A stretch of DNA of 64,000 nt from RHLJ01 sp963974345 (GTDB lineage Bacteria > Bacteroidota > Rhodothermia > Balneolales > Balneolaceae): positions 62,001-126,000 of the forward strand of contig CAXBBW010000011.1 of assembly GCA_963974345.1 (NCBI GenBank). The letters are read 5' to 3'. Positions 43,420 to 53,600 of this stretch are shown piece by piece (the stretch's first letter is position 1; each line of letters opens with the position of its first letter). The position numbers and the translations under genes are program-made. The notes beneath the pieces were generated by a model. The model was not told the origin of the DNA. It saw only the letters and a program-made list of their open reading frames with translations, and did no database searches.

Positions 43420-46329
43420 CTATTTTAATAATGTCATTTTTTGAATTTGCACCGTTTCTCCTGCTTGAAAACGAGCAAAGTATACACCACTACTTAGTCC
43501 TGAAGCATCAAAATAAACTGAGTACGTACCTGCAGTTTTAACATTACTTACCAACTCAGAAACTTTACGACCAAGCATATCATAGATAGCTAAACTTACC
43601 GATCCTGTTTGGGCTACATCAAACGTTATATTAGTTGATGGATTAAATGGATTTGGATAATTTTGATACAATTTGAATGCCGTTGGAGTATCTATTTTAT
43701 CTTCATTTTCGTTGGGAATTACAATTCCAACTTCTGGAGCATCAAATTTTTTGGTAGTGAATATTCTGAATTGCCCTGGAAGAAGATTATATGAAATGGT
43801 TCCGTTTCCGACATCAAAACTTTCTCCAGTAAAAAAATCGTACCAAACTCCTGTTGATGGAAAGGTGAAATCTACAAATTTAGAAGTTACCGCAAAGTTC
43901 CCGTTGATTGCTACATCCGTGTCTGAATGGATCATTTTAATCCATTTTACTTCACCATTAAGACTATGGGTTAATAAATCGGGATCAGTAAATGCTTCAG
44001 AGCTTCCTCTTAAATTGATTAAAGCGCTCCAAGTTTTGTACAAATTAATCCGTTCCTCTGAATCTGGGTTATTCCAGTAATCCCATCGAATCGGTTTTGC
44101 ATCTGTTCTACCTGGTGCAAAAGCAGGGCAATCATTTGAATCATTCAAACATTGTTCCCCATCATCTCCATAACCGTAACCGAGCTCGCCAAATTGCCAG
44201 AGCATTTTTGGCCCTGGAAGTGTGAAGAAAAAAGCACCCGCAATTTTTTGCCTATCTAAAGCGGTATTTAAATCCCTTACATTATATGATCCAGGATTAG
44301 TTAAACAACCATCACCACCACTAGGAGAATTTTCACAAGCCCCAAAACTTCGATTCTTAAACATCAACCATTGTTCATCATGACTTTCCATATAGCCAAC
44401 AAGGTGTCTTTTTTGAAACCCTTTCGATTCTGATAAAACTCCAGATAAATTCGAAACATATCCCATTGTTGATTCATTATACGCACCATTCTGATTACCC
44501 CATAACATAATGCCCTTACCTTCATTAATCCGGTAGTTTGCCCATTCGCTTTCTTCTTGAACTCCTCCCAAATGTTCAAATATCACATAGAAATTAGGAT
44601 CAGAAGCCCACTGGTAATCTGCATATTTCTTTAGAATATCTACTCTATCTTGTTGATAAGAACCAGTACAACCATTGGCGGCACCTGTACAGTTTTGAGT
44701 AAATCCTTTTGTTAAATCCCATCGAAAACCATCTATTTTGTACTCATTAATCCAATGTTCGATCATCCGCTTTGTATAATACTGAGTACCAGAGTATTGA
44801 TGGTTAAAATCATTAAATACATTAAACTCATGCTTTGGAGAAGTATTGAAATATGGATTACTCCCAAGATCGTACAATTTATATAAAGAGTGTGCTCCTG
44901 TTGCATGATTTAAAACCACATCTAAAATAACAGCTATTCCTCTTTTATGACTTTCATCCACAAATTCTTTGAATTTTTCTGGAGAACCATAATACTTATC
45001 TAAAGCAATGTGTGAAGCTGGGTTATACCCCCAAGAGGTATTTCCATCAAACTCATTTACGGGCATAAGTTCAATTGCATTTACTCCCAATCTTTCAAGA
45101 TAATCAAGAGTATCTATTAGAGTTGCATAACTATGGTCTTCTATAAAATCTCTGATAATAAGTTCATATATAACTAAACTTTCTTTATCAGGTCTATTAT
45201 AATTAGTTGCCGACCATTCGAATGGTGTTTTACCTGGACGCAGTACTCCAACTAACCCAGTTGTTTTACCTTCTGGATAAGGTTTGAGATTTGGAAATAC
45301 TGATTCAGAAATATATTGGTCATTAAATGGATCAAGTAAAAGCTCAGAGTAAGGGTCAGCAATGATAAGATCGCCATCAATCAAATATTGAAATCCATAT
45401 TCTTCACCAGCTGTAAGACCTTCCACTTCTATCCAAAACCATGTGCTATCAGCATTTAGTGAATCCCTAAACATTTGATACTCTAATTCCACCTTCCAAT
45501 CTGTAAAATCACCAAATACAAATGCTCTTTCCTTTTTTGGAGCGAATAATGATAGCGATACAGATGTACCATCTTCACCGTATGTAATACCGTCTTTTAA
45601 CCCTTCAGGACGTACTTTGTCTAAATATCCGGGTTCACCCACAAATGTAAATTGTAATGAATCTGAAGTTGTTGCTTCTGATTCAGTTACAGCTACTATT
45701 TTTAATTTATTTAAGCCCTGTACAGGGTTGTAATTCCCAATATTTTTCATGAAAAAAAGTTGCCTTTCTTTTTCATAATTATTTTCAAAATTCCCTATAA
45801 ATTCATCATTTAAATAAATACTTGAAGCGATTACATCAATCGAATCAGAGTCTTTTGAAGCTACTGTTACCCAGTAATCTGAGTTTGTATCAGCTATTCC
45901 AAGATTGCGACCTAGTTGAAAAATGAGTGGGCTGGTAACTTCAATAAAGGAATCGTTATTATCACCTACTGCAATTTCATTTAAAGGATCTGTAAACCAT
46001 TCCCATTCTGATCCACTTGCATTACGCTGTTCATGAAATTTATAGGCATATCCAGATTTACCGTTATGAGTAGCTGTTCCACCACCAATCTGAAGTTCAA
46101 TAGTTTTATACCAAAATCCATTTTCTTCATCTTTAATCATCAGCGAGCCATCTGTAGGGCTAATAAATCCACTACTATTATTACCCCACATATTAAACTC
46201 GCCAGGAACAAATGCTCTTAACGCATTTTCATTCGGCTCATATTGAAATGTAACATTTACTGTCTCCTGAGCCTGAAGAGGAACTATAGAAATGAGTATT
46301 AGAAAAGTAAAAGATAAAATGCTTCTCAT
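43420..46329 (-). CDS. Exported alpha-amylase (GH13) with T9SS sorting domain
   Basis: A 969-residue exported starch-degrading enzyme: signal peptide (1-20, ending PLQAQ), N-terminal E-set/CBM-type domains (about 25-230, then FAPKKERAFVFGDFTDWKVE near 263), a GH13 barrel with LDVVLNHATGAHS (about 470), nucleophile Asp near 538 in IDGFRWDLTKG, acid Glu in VIFEHLGGVQE, and Asp in MESHDEQWLM. It ends in a type A T9SS domain (NYPNPFNPSTNITF, then SSGVYFARFQAG and TLLK). It should be the cell-surface or secreted amylase that attacks starch before uptake. Three bases separate it from the next GH13 gene, and it follows lacI by three. Confidence 0.92.
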   Translation of the reverse strand: MRSILSFTFLILISIVPLQAQETVNVTFQYEPNENALRAFVPGEFNMWGNNSSGFISPTDGSLMIKDEENGFWYKTIELQIGGGTATHNGKSGYAYKFHEQRNASGSEWEWFTDPLNEIAVGDNNDSFIEVTSPLIFQLGRNLGIADTNSDYWVTVASKDSDSIDVIASSIYLNDEFIGNFENNYEKERQLFFMKNIGNYNPVQGLNKLKIVAVTESEATTSDSLQFTFVGEPGYLDKVRPEGLKDGITYGEDGTSVSLSLFAPKKERAFVFGDFTDWKVELEYQMFRDSLNADSTWFWIEVEGLTAGEEYGFQYLIDGDLIIADPYSELLLDPFNDQYISESVFPNLKPYPEGKTTGLVGVLRPGKTPFEWSATNYNRPDKESLVIYELIIRDFIEDHSYATLIDTLDYLERLGVNAIELMPVNEFDGNTSWGYNPASHIALDKYYGSPEKFKEFVDESHKRGIAVILDVVLNHATGAHSLYKLYDLGSNPYFNTSPKHEFNVFNDFNHQYSGTQYYTKRMIEHWINEYKIDGFRWDLTKGFTQNCTGAANGCTGSYQQDRVDILKKYADYQWASDPNFYVIFEHLGGVQEESEWANYRINEGKGIMLWGNQNGAYNESTMGYVSNLSGVLSESKGFQKRHLVGYMESHDEQWLMFKNRSFGACENSPSGGDGCLTNPGSYNVRDLNTALDRQKIAGAFFFTLPGPKMLWQFGELGYGYGDDGEQCLNDSNDCPAFAPGRTDAKPIRWDYWNNPDSEERINLYKTWSALINLRGSSEAFTDPDLLTHSLNGEVKWIKMIHSDTDVAINGNFAVTSKFVDFTFPSTGVWYDFFTGESFDVGNGTISYNLLPGQFRIFTTKKFDAPEVGIVIPNENEDKIDTPTAFKLYQNYPNPFNPSTNITFDVAQTGSVSLAIYDMLGRKVSELVSNVKTAGTYSVYFDASGLSSGVYFARFQAGETVQIQKMTLLK

Positions 46330-46332
46330 GTA

Positions 46333-47337
46333 TTAAATAGTTTTATTTACTTTAGATGATGCTCGGTGAATGAGCTCTGGAGAATAAATTGTTTGCGATA
46401 TAGCTTTTTCTGGATTCTTCATCCTTTCTATTAAGCTTTGGGTTGCATAAAAACCCATATCTCTCATTGGTTGTCGAATGGTTGTAAGACCGATGTATTC
46501 TGAAAGTTCAATGTCATCATAACCGATAATTGGAATATACTTTCCCATGTCTTTCATAGCTTTAAGAGCTCCTATTGCTTGAATATCAGATGCGCAAAAA
46601 CAAGCATCTGGTTTTTCAGCACTAGTTAGCATTTTAACCATTGCTTCATAGCCACCACGTTCTGTAAAACCATCTCTATATTCCGAATCACCACTTACAA
46701 TTAACTCATCACAAACCGAGATTCCTTTTTCTTCTAAGGCTTTTTTATACCCAAAAAGTCGATCTCGAATTGGTTTTGAGGATTTAAGTGCCGATAACAT
46801 TGCTATTTTTCTAAAACCATGCTCAACTAAGCTTTTTGTAGCTCTATATGCACCTTGAACATTATCAACACTTACCGAATCGAATCCCTCGTAATGTTCA
46901 TCTACTAAAGTAATAGGTACATTGAATTTTGTGAGCTGTTTCCATTGCTCTTCTTCTAAATGAATTGAAATGAAAAGATAGCCTTCTGCCCAACGTCTTT
47001 TTAACACGTGTTCTACTTGATCAAATAAGAGATCATCTGCAGTTACATTAAAAATGTTTAGCTCGTAGCCAAGTTCCCCCAATTTATCCTGAATACCTCC
47101 CAATACTTCCATAAAAAAGTAATTGGAAATAACAGGTACAACAACCATAATAGTATTCTTACTTTTACTTGCAAGCCCTTGAGCATACGCTTGAGGATGA
47201 TAACCAACAGCTTCAGCAACAGCCATTACCTTTTTTCTGGTAGGTTCTGATACATTATTACTTTGGTTAAAAACCCGAGAAACGGTAGCTATACTAACCC
47301 CTGCTTTCTTTGCTATATCGTAAATCGTAGAAGCCAC
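46333..47337 (-). CDS. LacI-family transcription regulator of the glucan locus
   Basis: A 334-residue regulator. The N-terminal HTH STIYDIAKKAGVSIATVSRV (residues 3-22) and hinge segment GYHPQAYAQGLASKSK (about 45-60) are standard. The C-terminal part is a periplasmic-binding-protein-like sugar-sensing domain (GYDDIELSEYIGLTTIRQPM near 270-289). It sits inside the alpha-glucan locus, next to the starch-binding and amylase genes, so it likely senses maltose or a derivative. Candidate operators are the TGAAAGCGCTTACA site at 57037-57050 and a weaker one at 57224-57237. Confidence 0.92.
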   Translation of the reverse strand: MASTIYDIAKKAGVSIATVSRVFNQSNNVSEPTRKKVMAVAEAVGYHPQAYAQGLASKSKNTIMVVVPVISNYFFMEVLGGIQDKLGELGYELNIFNVTADDLLFDQVEHVLKRRWAEGYLFISIHLEEEQWKQLTKFNVPITLVDEHYEGFDSVSVDNVQGAYRATKSLVEHGFRKIAMLSALKSSKPIRDRLFGYKKALEEKGISVCDELIVSGDSEYRDGFTERGGYEAMVKMLTSAEKPDACFCASDIQAIGALKAMKDMGKYIPIIGYDDIELSEYIGLTTIRQPMRDMGFYATQSLIERMKNPEKAISQTIYSPELIHRASSKVNKTI

Positions 47338-47364
47338 AGTTATAAAATTGAGTTTGAATAAATA

Positions 47365-47390
47365 CGCAGGTACCGATCAAGGTACCTGCG
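47365..47390. terminator. 10-base stem hairpin between the starch-binding gene and lacI
   Basis: CGCAGGTACC (47365-47374), a GATCAA loop and GGTACCTGCG (47381-47390) form a perfect stem. On the minus strand the following TATTTATTC tail is only moderately T-rich, so it may be a partial terminator that lowers expression of lacI and the amylases relative to the upstream uptake genes. Confidence 0.6.
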
Positions 47391-47413
47391 AGAAAAAATT
47401 ATTAAATAAAAGA

Positions 47414-49588
47414 TTATTTAATGAGCATCATCTTTTTGTTCTGAACAAAAGAACCGGCTTCGATTCTGTACAGATACATACCAGATGAAAGACCACTTGC
47501 ATCAAATCTTACTGAATGTAAACCTGATCCAAGTTTTCCATTAACTAGAGTAGCAACTTCTTGTCCTAGTAGATTGTACACCTTAAGTGTTACCTGAGAA
47601 CTAGCAGGAAGATTGAAGCTAATATTAGTTGATGGGTTAAATGGGTTTGGATAGTTTTGCTCAAGAGCAAATTTACCCGGAGTTTCATTTATTTCGTTAG
47701 GAATAGTGATTCCGTTATCCGCTAAACCACCTCTTCTAACTACAACAGGACCTGAAGCAGTCGCAAGAATATATTCGTCATAGAGATCATCATACACAGA
47801 ATCTGCTCTTACAATTGCTCCATATATAAAGCTTAATCTATCTTCAGTAACAGTAATGTTATGATCAGCGCCTACTCCCGCTTCATTATCATTCCCGTTT
47901 ATACCAAATTTGAATGTGCCTTTATTAGCAGCTCCAGCCTTAAATGTACGTGTGAATGACCAAACGCTATCACCTGCTACAGCATCGCCGTCGGTACCTG
48001 AATCATTAAGTACTAAATCAGGATCGTCAGCTAAGCCTTCTCCCCAAGTTTCCCAAGTTCCAGCGGTTAAAGGACCATTTGAAATAACGAAGTCAATAGA
48101 GGCAGCTTCGCCTTGAGTTTGTACATCGTTTGGTAATTTAGCACTGTCTGCTAAGAAATAATAAGCAGGTCTTAAATCTACTTCAAAAACAACATCTGTT
48201 TCTTCAGCAAATATGTCATTTAGGGTAATTCCATCGAAATATGGAGGAGTACCAGTATTATTTATAGCAATGAAAGTATCACCTTGCTTAGAGGCTTCAG
48301 AAACAGCAATAATTTTATCATCACCACTTTCCCAATTTGTTTCACCATTATTTAAAACAAATTTGTAAGCCCAGCTTTGAGGAACTGCGGCGTCATCAAA
48401 GGTTACGGTTGTTTCATAAACACCTTCTTGTTGACCAAGGGTAAGTGGTGTAGCAGTTGTGCTCCATCCATTTATTCCACCTGCAACAACAACATTGTGC
48501 TCTTCATTATTTGGGTCAAAGTTTCCATTGAGTATTTGTACACTCATATCAACTTGAAAGAATAACTGTACTTTACCAAAAACCGCTTCGGTTAAATTTG
48601 GGTAATCAAGACGTGGTTCATCAGCTGCAAGAGTAGTGTCTCCTGCTACCGTTAACGTTCTATTTGGATCTCCTTCATAGCCTCCAGCGATTCGGCCAGT
48701 GATTAAATGGAATTTCCAATTATGTGTTGATCCAGAAGCCAAATTCAATGTAGTTGAATAAATACCATCTTCGTCTGCATCTTTTAAAGTATCAGCATTA
48801 GTATCCCAACCATTAAATGAACCAGGCATAGTAACAAAGTCAACACCAGGAACAAAAGCAGCGGAATCAATAAATCCGCTCATATCTGCTTGGAAAGTAA
48901 CATCGTAATAACCGATAATATCACTTGCAAATCTTGGAGAAAGTTGAGCTCCATTAAATGTTCCAACAACCGCGATCATATCAAATGTTCCCGTTGGAGG
49001 TGTAACACCTATTGCTTCAGTTTGTGCAAGTAAGCGGATAGCATATGTACTATCATTTGCATCTGTAGCACTTTCATTTGATGAGCTTGCACCTGCATCA
49101 GCTGGCCAATCTCCTGGAGTTGTGGTTAAACCGTTTACTCTAACTAGGCTACCTTGAATCTTTAAGGTATCAGTTTCAAGTAAACCAGCGTCTACAAATT
49201 CTTGGTAAGTAATAACTCTTGGGTCAGGTACAGTATTACCAGAATTTATAATCGTAATATCAGTTGTAACATCTGAAACTACAATTTCTTTTAGGTTATT
49301 AAATGAATCTACTTCACCAGTAACCATCACACTATCTCCAACCTCAACGATTTTTGCTGGTGTTCCGAAATCAAAAATATTGATACCAACACCATCTTGT
49401 TGTATAAAGAATGAGGTTCTAGTACCTGATTCTAAACTTGGTGTGATTGCAATACCTTTAACTGTAACCATAGCTCCATCTACGCTATCTCTAGCAGCGC
49501 TAATAGATACTAAGTCCTGTGCTTGAATACTTGTCATTCCAACTAGGGTAACAAGAATAGCACCGAGTAAGGTAGTAACCTTATTCAT
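47414..49588 (-). CDS. Secreted starch-binding-type multi-domain protein with T9SS domain
   Basis: A 724-residue exported protein from the ATG at 49588. AAGGAG lies seven bases before this ATG, so the 12 extra codons up to 49624 are unlikely. It has a signal peptide (to about 24, ending SIQAQ), an OB-fold-like domain (about 25-225), two E-set/CBM modules with FNGW (about 260) and INGW (about 375) cores, a further beta domain, and a type A T9SS sorting domain (NYPNPFNPSTNISF, then SSGMYLYRIEAG). It probably binds alpha-glucans at the cell surface, functionally like SusE/F but not alignable by eye. It lies between the PorV-like and lacI genes. Confidence 0.82.
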   Translation of the reverse strand: MNKVTTLLGAILVTLVGMTSIQAQDLVSISAARDSVDGAMVTVKGIAITPSLESGTRTSFFIQQDGVGINIFDFGTPAKIVEVGDSVMVTGEVDSFNNLKEIVVSDVTTDITIINSGNTVPDPRVITYQEFVDAGLLETDTLKIQGSLVRVNGLTTTPGDWPADAGASSSNESATDANDSTYAIRLLAQTEAIGVTPPTGTFDMIAVVGTFNGAQLSPRFASDIIGYYDVTFQADMSGFIDSAAFVPGVDFVTMPGSFNGWDTNADTLKDADEDGIYSTTLNLASGSTHNWKFHLITGRIAGGYEGDPNRTLTVAGDTTLAADEPRLDYPNLTEAVFGKVQLFFQVDMSVQILNGNFDPNNEEHNVVVAGGINGWSTTATPLTLGQQEGVYETTVTFDDAAVPQSWAYKFVLNNGETNWESGDDKIIAVSEASKQGDTFIAINNTGTPPYFDGITLNDIFAEETDVVFEVDLRPAYYFLADSAKLPNDVQTQGEAASIDFVISNGPLTAGTWETWGEGLADDPDLVLNDSGTDGDAVAGDSVWSFTRTFKAGAANKGTFKFGINGNDNEAGVGADHNITVTEDRLSFIYGAIVRADSVYDDLYDEYILATASGPVVVRRGGLADNGITIPNEINETPGKFALEQNYPNPFNPSTNISFNLPASSQVTLKVYNLLGQEVATLVNGKLGSGLHSVRFDASGLSSGMYLYRIEAGSFVQNKKMMLIK

Positions 49589-49637
49589 ATTTGCTCCTTT
49601 TTTGTTTGTGTTTGTTTTCTGCATAATGCAGGATTTG

Positions 49638-50654
49638 TTAAAATTCTATTTGTAGTGTCCACAAAAGTGGGTTATCTAAATACTCATGGGTCATATATGC
49701 TGCACCCAAGTTTGCAATAACACCATTAATGTCATATTTCAAGCCAAAGCCAGCTGTTATACTTTGGTCTTCACTTTGTGAAGAAAATAAACTTCGGTAC
49801 CCACCTCTTAAAAAGAGCAGGTCATTAAACCCATATTCTAAGCCAACATCTAGACTTTCTGAATTATCATTTGGATGTTTCGCATCTAAGGCAAAAATGA
49901 CTTTATGATCTGTTATATCAACTAAATCCATTGCTATACCCACTCTAAATAGTAATGGCATTGGCCAACCCTTTACACCTAAAAAGGATTCTAACCTGTC
50001 ATTATTTCCTTCAATACTTTCATCAATATCGATAGGTCTTCGTAAGTCATCACCAGATAAACTCATATCAGTACCAAAGTTTAGAATTGACATACCGATT
50101 TTTAGATTTTTGAAATCAGTTTGATAAATCATACCTAAATCAACTCCGAAACCGATTGCTGATTCATTCCATATTTTCTGCTGGACATATCTGGTTGAGG
50201 CTCCTAAAGTAAATCTATCTGTAATAAACTTGGAGTAGGAAAATGCAATGGTTAAATCTTTCGGAGTAAATCTTTCACCCGTTCCTTCAGGTCTTTCAAT
50301 CGTAGTTACATCAATTTCGCCGTAGTTTAAAGCTCTTACTGAAAGAGCGAATGTTCCTTTCGACTCACCATCGATAACAACAGAAGCATCTTGAATTTGA
50401 GTTTCTACATACCAGTTCATATTTGAAAAAGATACGTTACTCCCTTGTCCTCTTGCAAGACCTGCTGGATTCCAAAACATTCCTGACGCATCATCACTAA
50501 GGGCAACATATGCACTACCCATTGCTGAGCCTCTAGCACCAGCCGATATTCCTAAAAACTGTGCAGCAGTACTACCTACTTTATCTTGTGCATTTGCCTT
50601 GTATGAAAAGATCAAGAGAAGGCTTAAACTCAAAAATTTTATCTTTGATTTCAT
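49638..50654 (-). CDS. PorV/PorQ-family outer-membrane protein
   Basis: A 338-residue FadL-like beta-barrel. A signal peptide (1-22, ending KANAQ) is followed by the characteristic GARGSAMGSAYVALSDDASGMFWNPAGLA (about 37-65; only the first part is family-diagnostic) and a C-terminal aromatic residue (Phe), as in outer-membrane barrels. PorV shuttles T9SS cargo to the attachment complex. In this locus the copy may be dedicated to exporting or anchoring the starch-active T9SS proteins, but it might also be a solute channel. It lies 6 bases from the 1205-residue exported protein gene and 49 from the starch-binding protein gene. Confidence 0.85.
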   Translation of the reverse strand: MKSKIKFLSLSLLLIFSYKANAQDKVGSTAAQFLGISAGARGSAMGSAYVALSDDASGMFWNPAGLARGQGSNVSFSNMNWYVETQIQDASVVIDGESKGTFALSVRALNYGEIDVTTIERPEGTGERFTPKDLTIAFSYSKFITDRFTLGASTRYVQQKIWNESAIGFGVDLGMIYQTDFKNLKIGMSILNFGTDMSLSGDDLRRPIDIDESIEGNNDRLESFLGVKGWPMPLLFRVGIAMDLVDITDHKVIFALDAKHPNDNSESLDVGLEYGFNDLLFLRGGYRSLFSSQSEDQSITAGFGLKYDINGVIANLGAAYMTHEYLDNPLLWTLQIEF

Positions 50655-50660
50655 AGTTTC

Positions 50661-53600
50661 TTACTTAATAAGTGCAATTTTTCCGGTTTTAGTGCCCACA
50701 CCTGGTGCCTCTAAGTGGTAGTAATAAACTCCATAAGCCACTTCTAGGTTTTCTCTAGTTCTTAAATCCCAATCCACAAAGCCTCTATCTATACTGCTAT
50801 CATGCTTGAGTTCTTTTACTAGATCTCCCCGAACACTAAAAATTCGGATGATAGAATTTGCTGGTACATTTTGGAATTGGATTTTTCTTTCGCCCCTACC
50901 ACTCGTTATTGTTGGTGGTAATTTCCCTTCCCAACTTGCTGCTGCTACATATGGATTTGGAACTACTCTAATATTATCCAATTGTGTTTTTGCTAGATCT
51001 TCATCTACATTAGAAGATGATGTTGTATATCGAAAAGTATCGTTAGATCGAAAGGATTTATAGGTACTGATTGTATATATATCTCCTGGTTCTGGTAAAT
51101 CACCTGTTGGCACTCTACCAGCTCCAATTACATTTTCATATCTGATTCTAAATTCGTAGGTAACATTTAGTGAATCTCCAAAAGTATCATAAATATAAAC
51201 AAACTCTCGATCCCCTAACCGACCATCCGCTGTACCTTGAGTTTCATCTAGTGCAAAGGGTACATCTACTCCTTTTGTAGCATTTCTTACCTTAAAATAG
51301 GTGGGAACTGCAGGAGTATTTCTTGCCTGGAAACCAGAACCATTTACGGTATCTAAAGAAGTAGCTACTATTTCATCAGAAAAAATAATTTCATAATCAT
51401 AGGGAGCTTTAATTCCATTAAACTGCCAAAAAGGGCTATTACTTAAAACACCTTCTCGAACTAATACTTCAATTTTTCCCTCAGGGTTATTCCATGATGA
51501 CATATCAGAATTAACTCGATTAACATCATTTTGAAATGCTACTCGCATTCCATCAAAAATATTAGATTCAGATGAAGATATCGAAGCGCCTTCGAGTAAA
51601 AGGTTGCCATCTGCTGTAACAGAATAAGTAGCCGCTGAAAGTTCTTCACCATCGAAAGTAATCTCATATTCTGTATTATCCCCTAAAAATAAAGGATCTA
51701 AAACTTCTACAAAAACTCCTCCAGTAGCATCACCTGAAGCTTGAACTATTTCACCAGTAACGGCTCCTGCTTGATATCCTAATACGGTAGTATTTGGTTC
51801 AACTTCAACCACATTGATATCTGTTATTACGGAACCATCTTCCCTCACAGTAACAGAAAAATTATTTTCAGCAGGAAAGAAATCCACGCTTCCACGATCG
51901 TAACTAACTAATGCATAGTAGTATTTTTGCCCGTTTACCACATTAGTATCAACAAAAGAATGTGCCAAACCGGAATCTTCTCCCAAAAAGAACGGTACTC
52001 CTCTAACTCTGTCTGCTAAGTCAGGGTTGTAAATATATATCGGGTCTTGATTTCCAGCTGAAGTGTCTTCACTTGCTTGCCATAATCCTTTTATTCCATT
52101 ATCTAAATCGAACTGTGCATAAGGTTTAAGAAGGGCATCGTTACCAAAAGCATCTGTAATTCTATCAGGATCTAAGAAATTAGGGTCTGTACTTTTAAAA
52201 ATTTTATAACCTTCGAAATCTTTTCCAAGTACAGGATCTTCACTGTCTTCAGAAATACTATTCCAGTACAAAGTAACTTTCTCATCACCAACTGCAGCTT
52301 TTAATGTTGGCTTCTCAGGAGGTCGTGCGAAATTATAATTCCTATCATAAATTTCCTGAATAGTCTTCACATTGTTTGTAATGTTTGCTAAGTCTTCACC
52401 AAATACTAAGGCTAATGAAAACCTAAGAGTTTGACCCGGCTCTAATCTGAAATATCCTGAGCTAAATATAAAGTCACCATCTACCCCACCAGCAGCTTGA
52501 TCAGTTGACAATTGTTCATTTGGAGTAAAGAAACCAGGTGACATCGCGCTCCAAACTGTTGCATCATTACTTAACACTACAGCACCCGGAGGAGTGAAGT
52601 AATAGAAACTTGATAATCCAACTTGATCTGTTTCGTCTTTATCTAAACCATCGAAATTAGGCTCTCCATTTGTTGGTCTTCCATCACCTTCTCCTGTATC
52701 ACCTGTACCCGCTCTACCATCAGCCCCAACATCATTTGTAATAGGATCCCAGTCACCATCATTATCAATTCCATCATCACCAGCTTCATCAATCATGGTG
52801 TTCTTAAATCCAAAATTAATAGAATCTTGAAGTGTTGGAACCCCATTTCCTACAGCATTAGCAAATCCTACATAATTTGTATACCGGAGGGCAGGAAGTG
52901 TGATTACCTCTCCAGAAATAGCCTGCTGCCTTCTTTCAAAATGTAGTCGAATATCTTCATCGATTAGTCCATCTAAATCTTGATCAATTAAATCTTTTTC
53001 GGTTACGGTAACAAAATCTGTTCTGTTTTGGATGGTTTTCTTAGGCTCAACCAATGTCATGCCAGGGGTGAGATTATATTCAATCCCTTGAGAGACAACT
53101 GTTAATGGCCCATTTGGCATTAGTACATATGAGCGTTCTCCTGTTTGCAAATCAATTGTAACAATAGGATCTCCTTCATTTATTACTCTATCTTCGAAAT
53201 CAGAACTGATGAAGGTATTATTAGTTCCCGCAAAAGCTGGGTTCACGTATGGAAATCCATCCACATTTGTTATTGATGGGTCACCATCACCATCGTTATC
53301 AATACCATCATTTGGATCTCCTGGGCTTTCCATAAATGCATACCCAACATATCCAACATCATTTCCATCAGCATTGGTAGCATCGGCATCCCACGAGTAC
53401 ACAATTTTATTGGCTTGATCAAAAAAGGCTAAATCATCCTGAGTATCACCACTTCCACTAACACCACTTTCACCAGCTGCAGTACCAACTGCAAGTCCAA
53501 CCGATACCCTTGGGTAAGTTGTAGTACTGGTATTGGTTAACTCATAGATATAAAACATTGCATCTTGTGCAAGAAACTGGCTCCATTGTAACCCTCTAAC

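Noticed and set aside
43673..44080. Open frame of 135 codons on the + strand
   Set aside because: It is a mirror of the T9SS amylase gene, with no independent composition, start site or family match.
49589..49624. Start of the starch-binding protein at 49624
   Set aside because: A clear AAGGAG lies before the ATG at 49588, and the signal peptide begins there.
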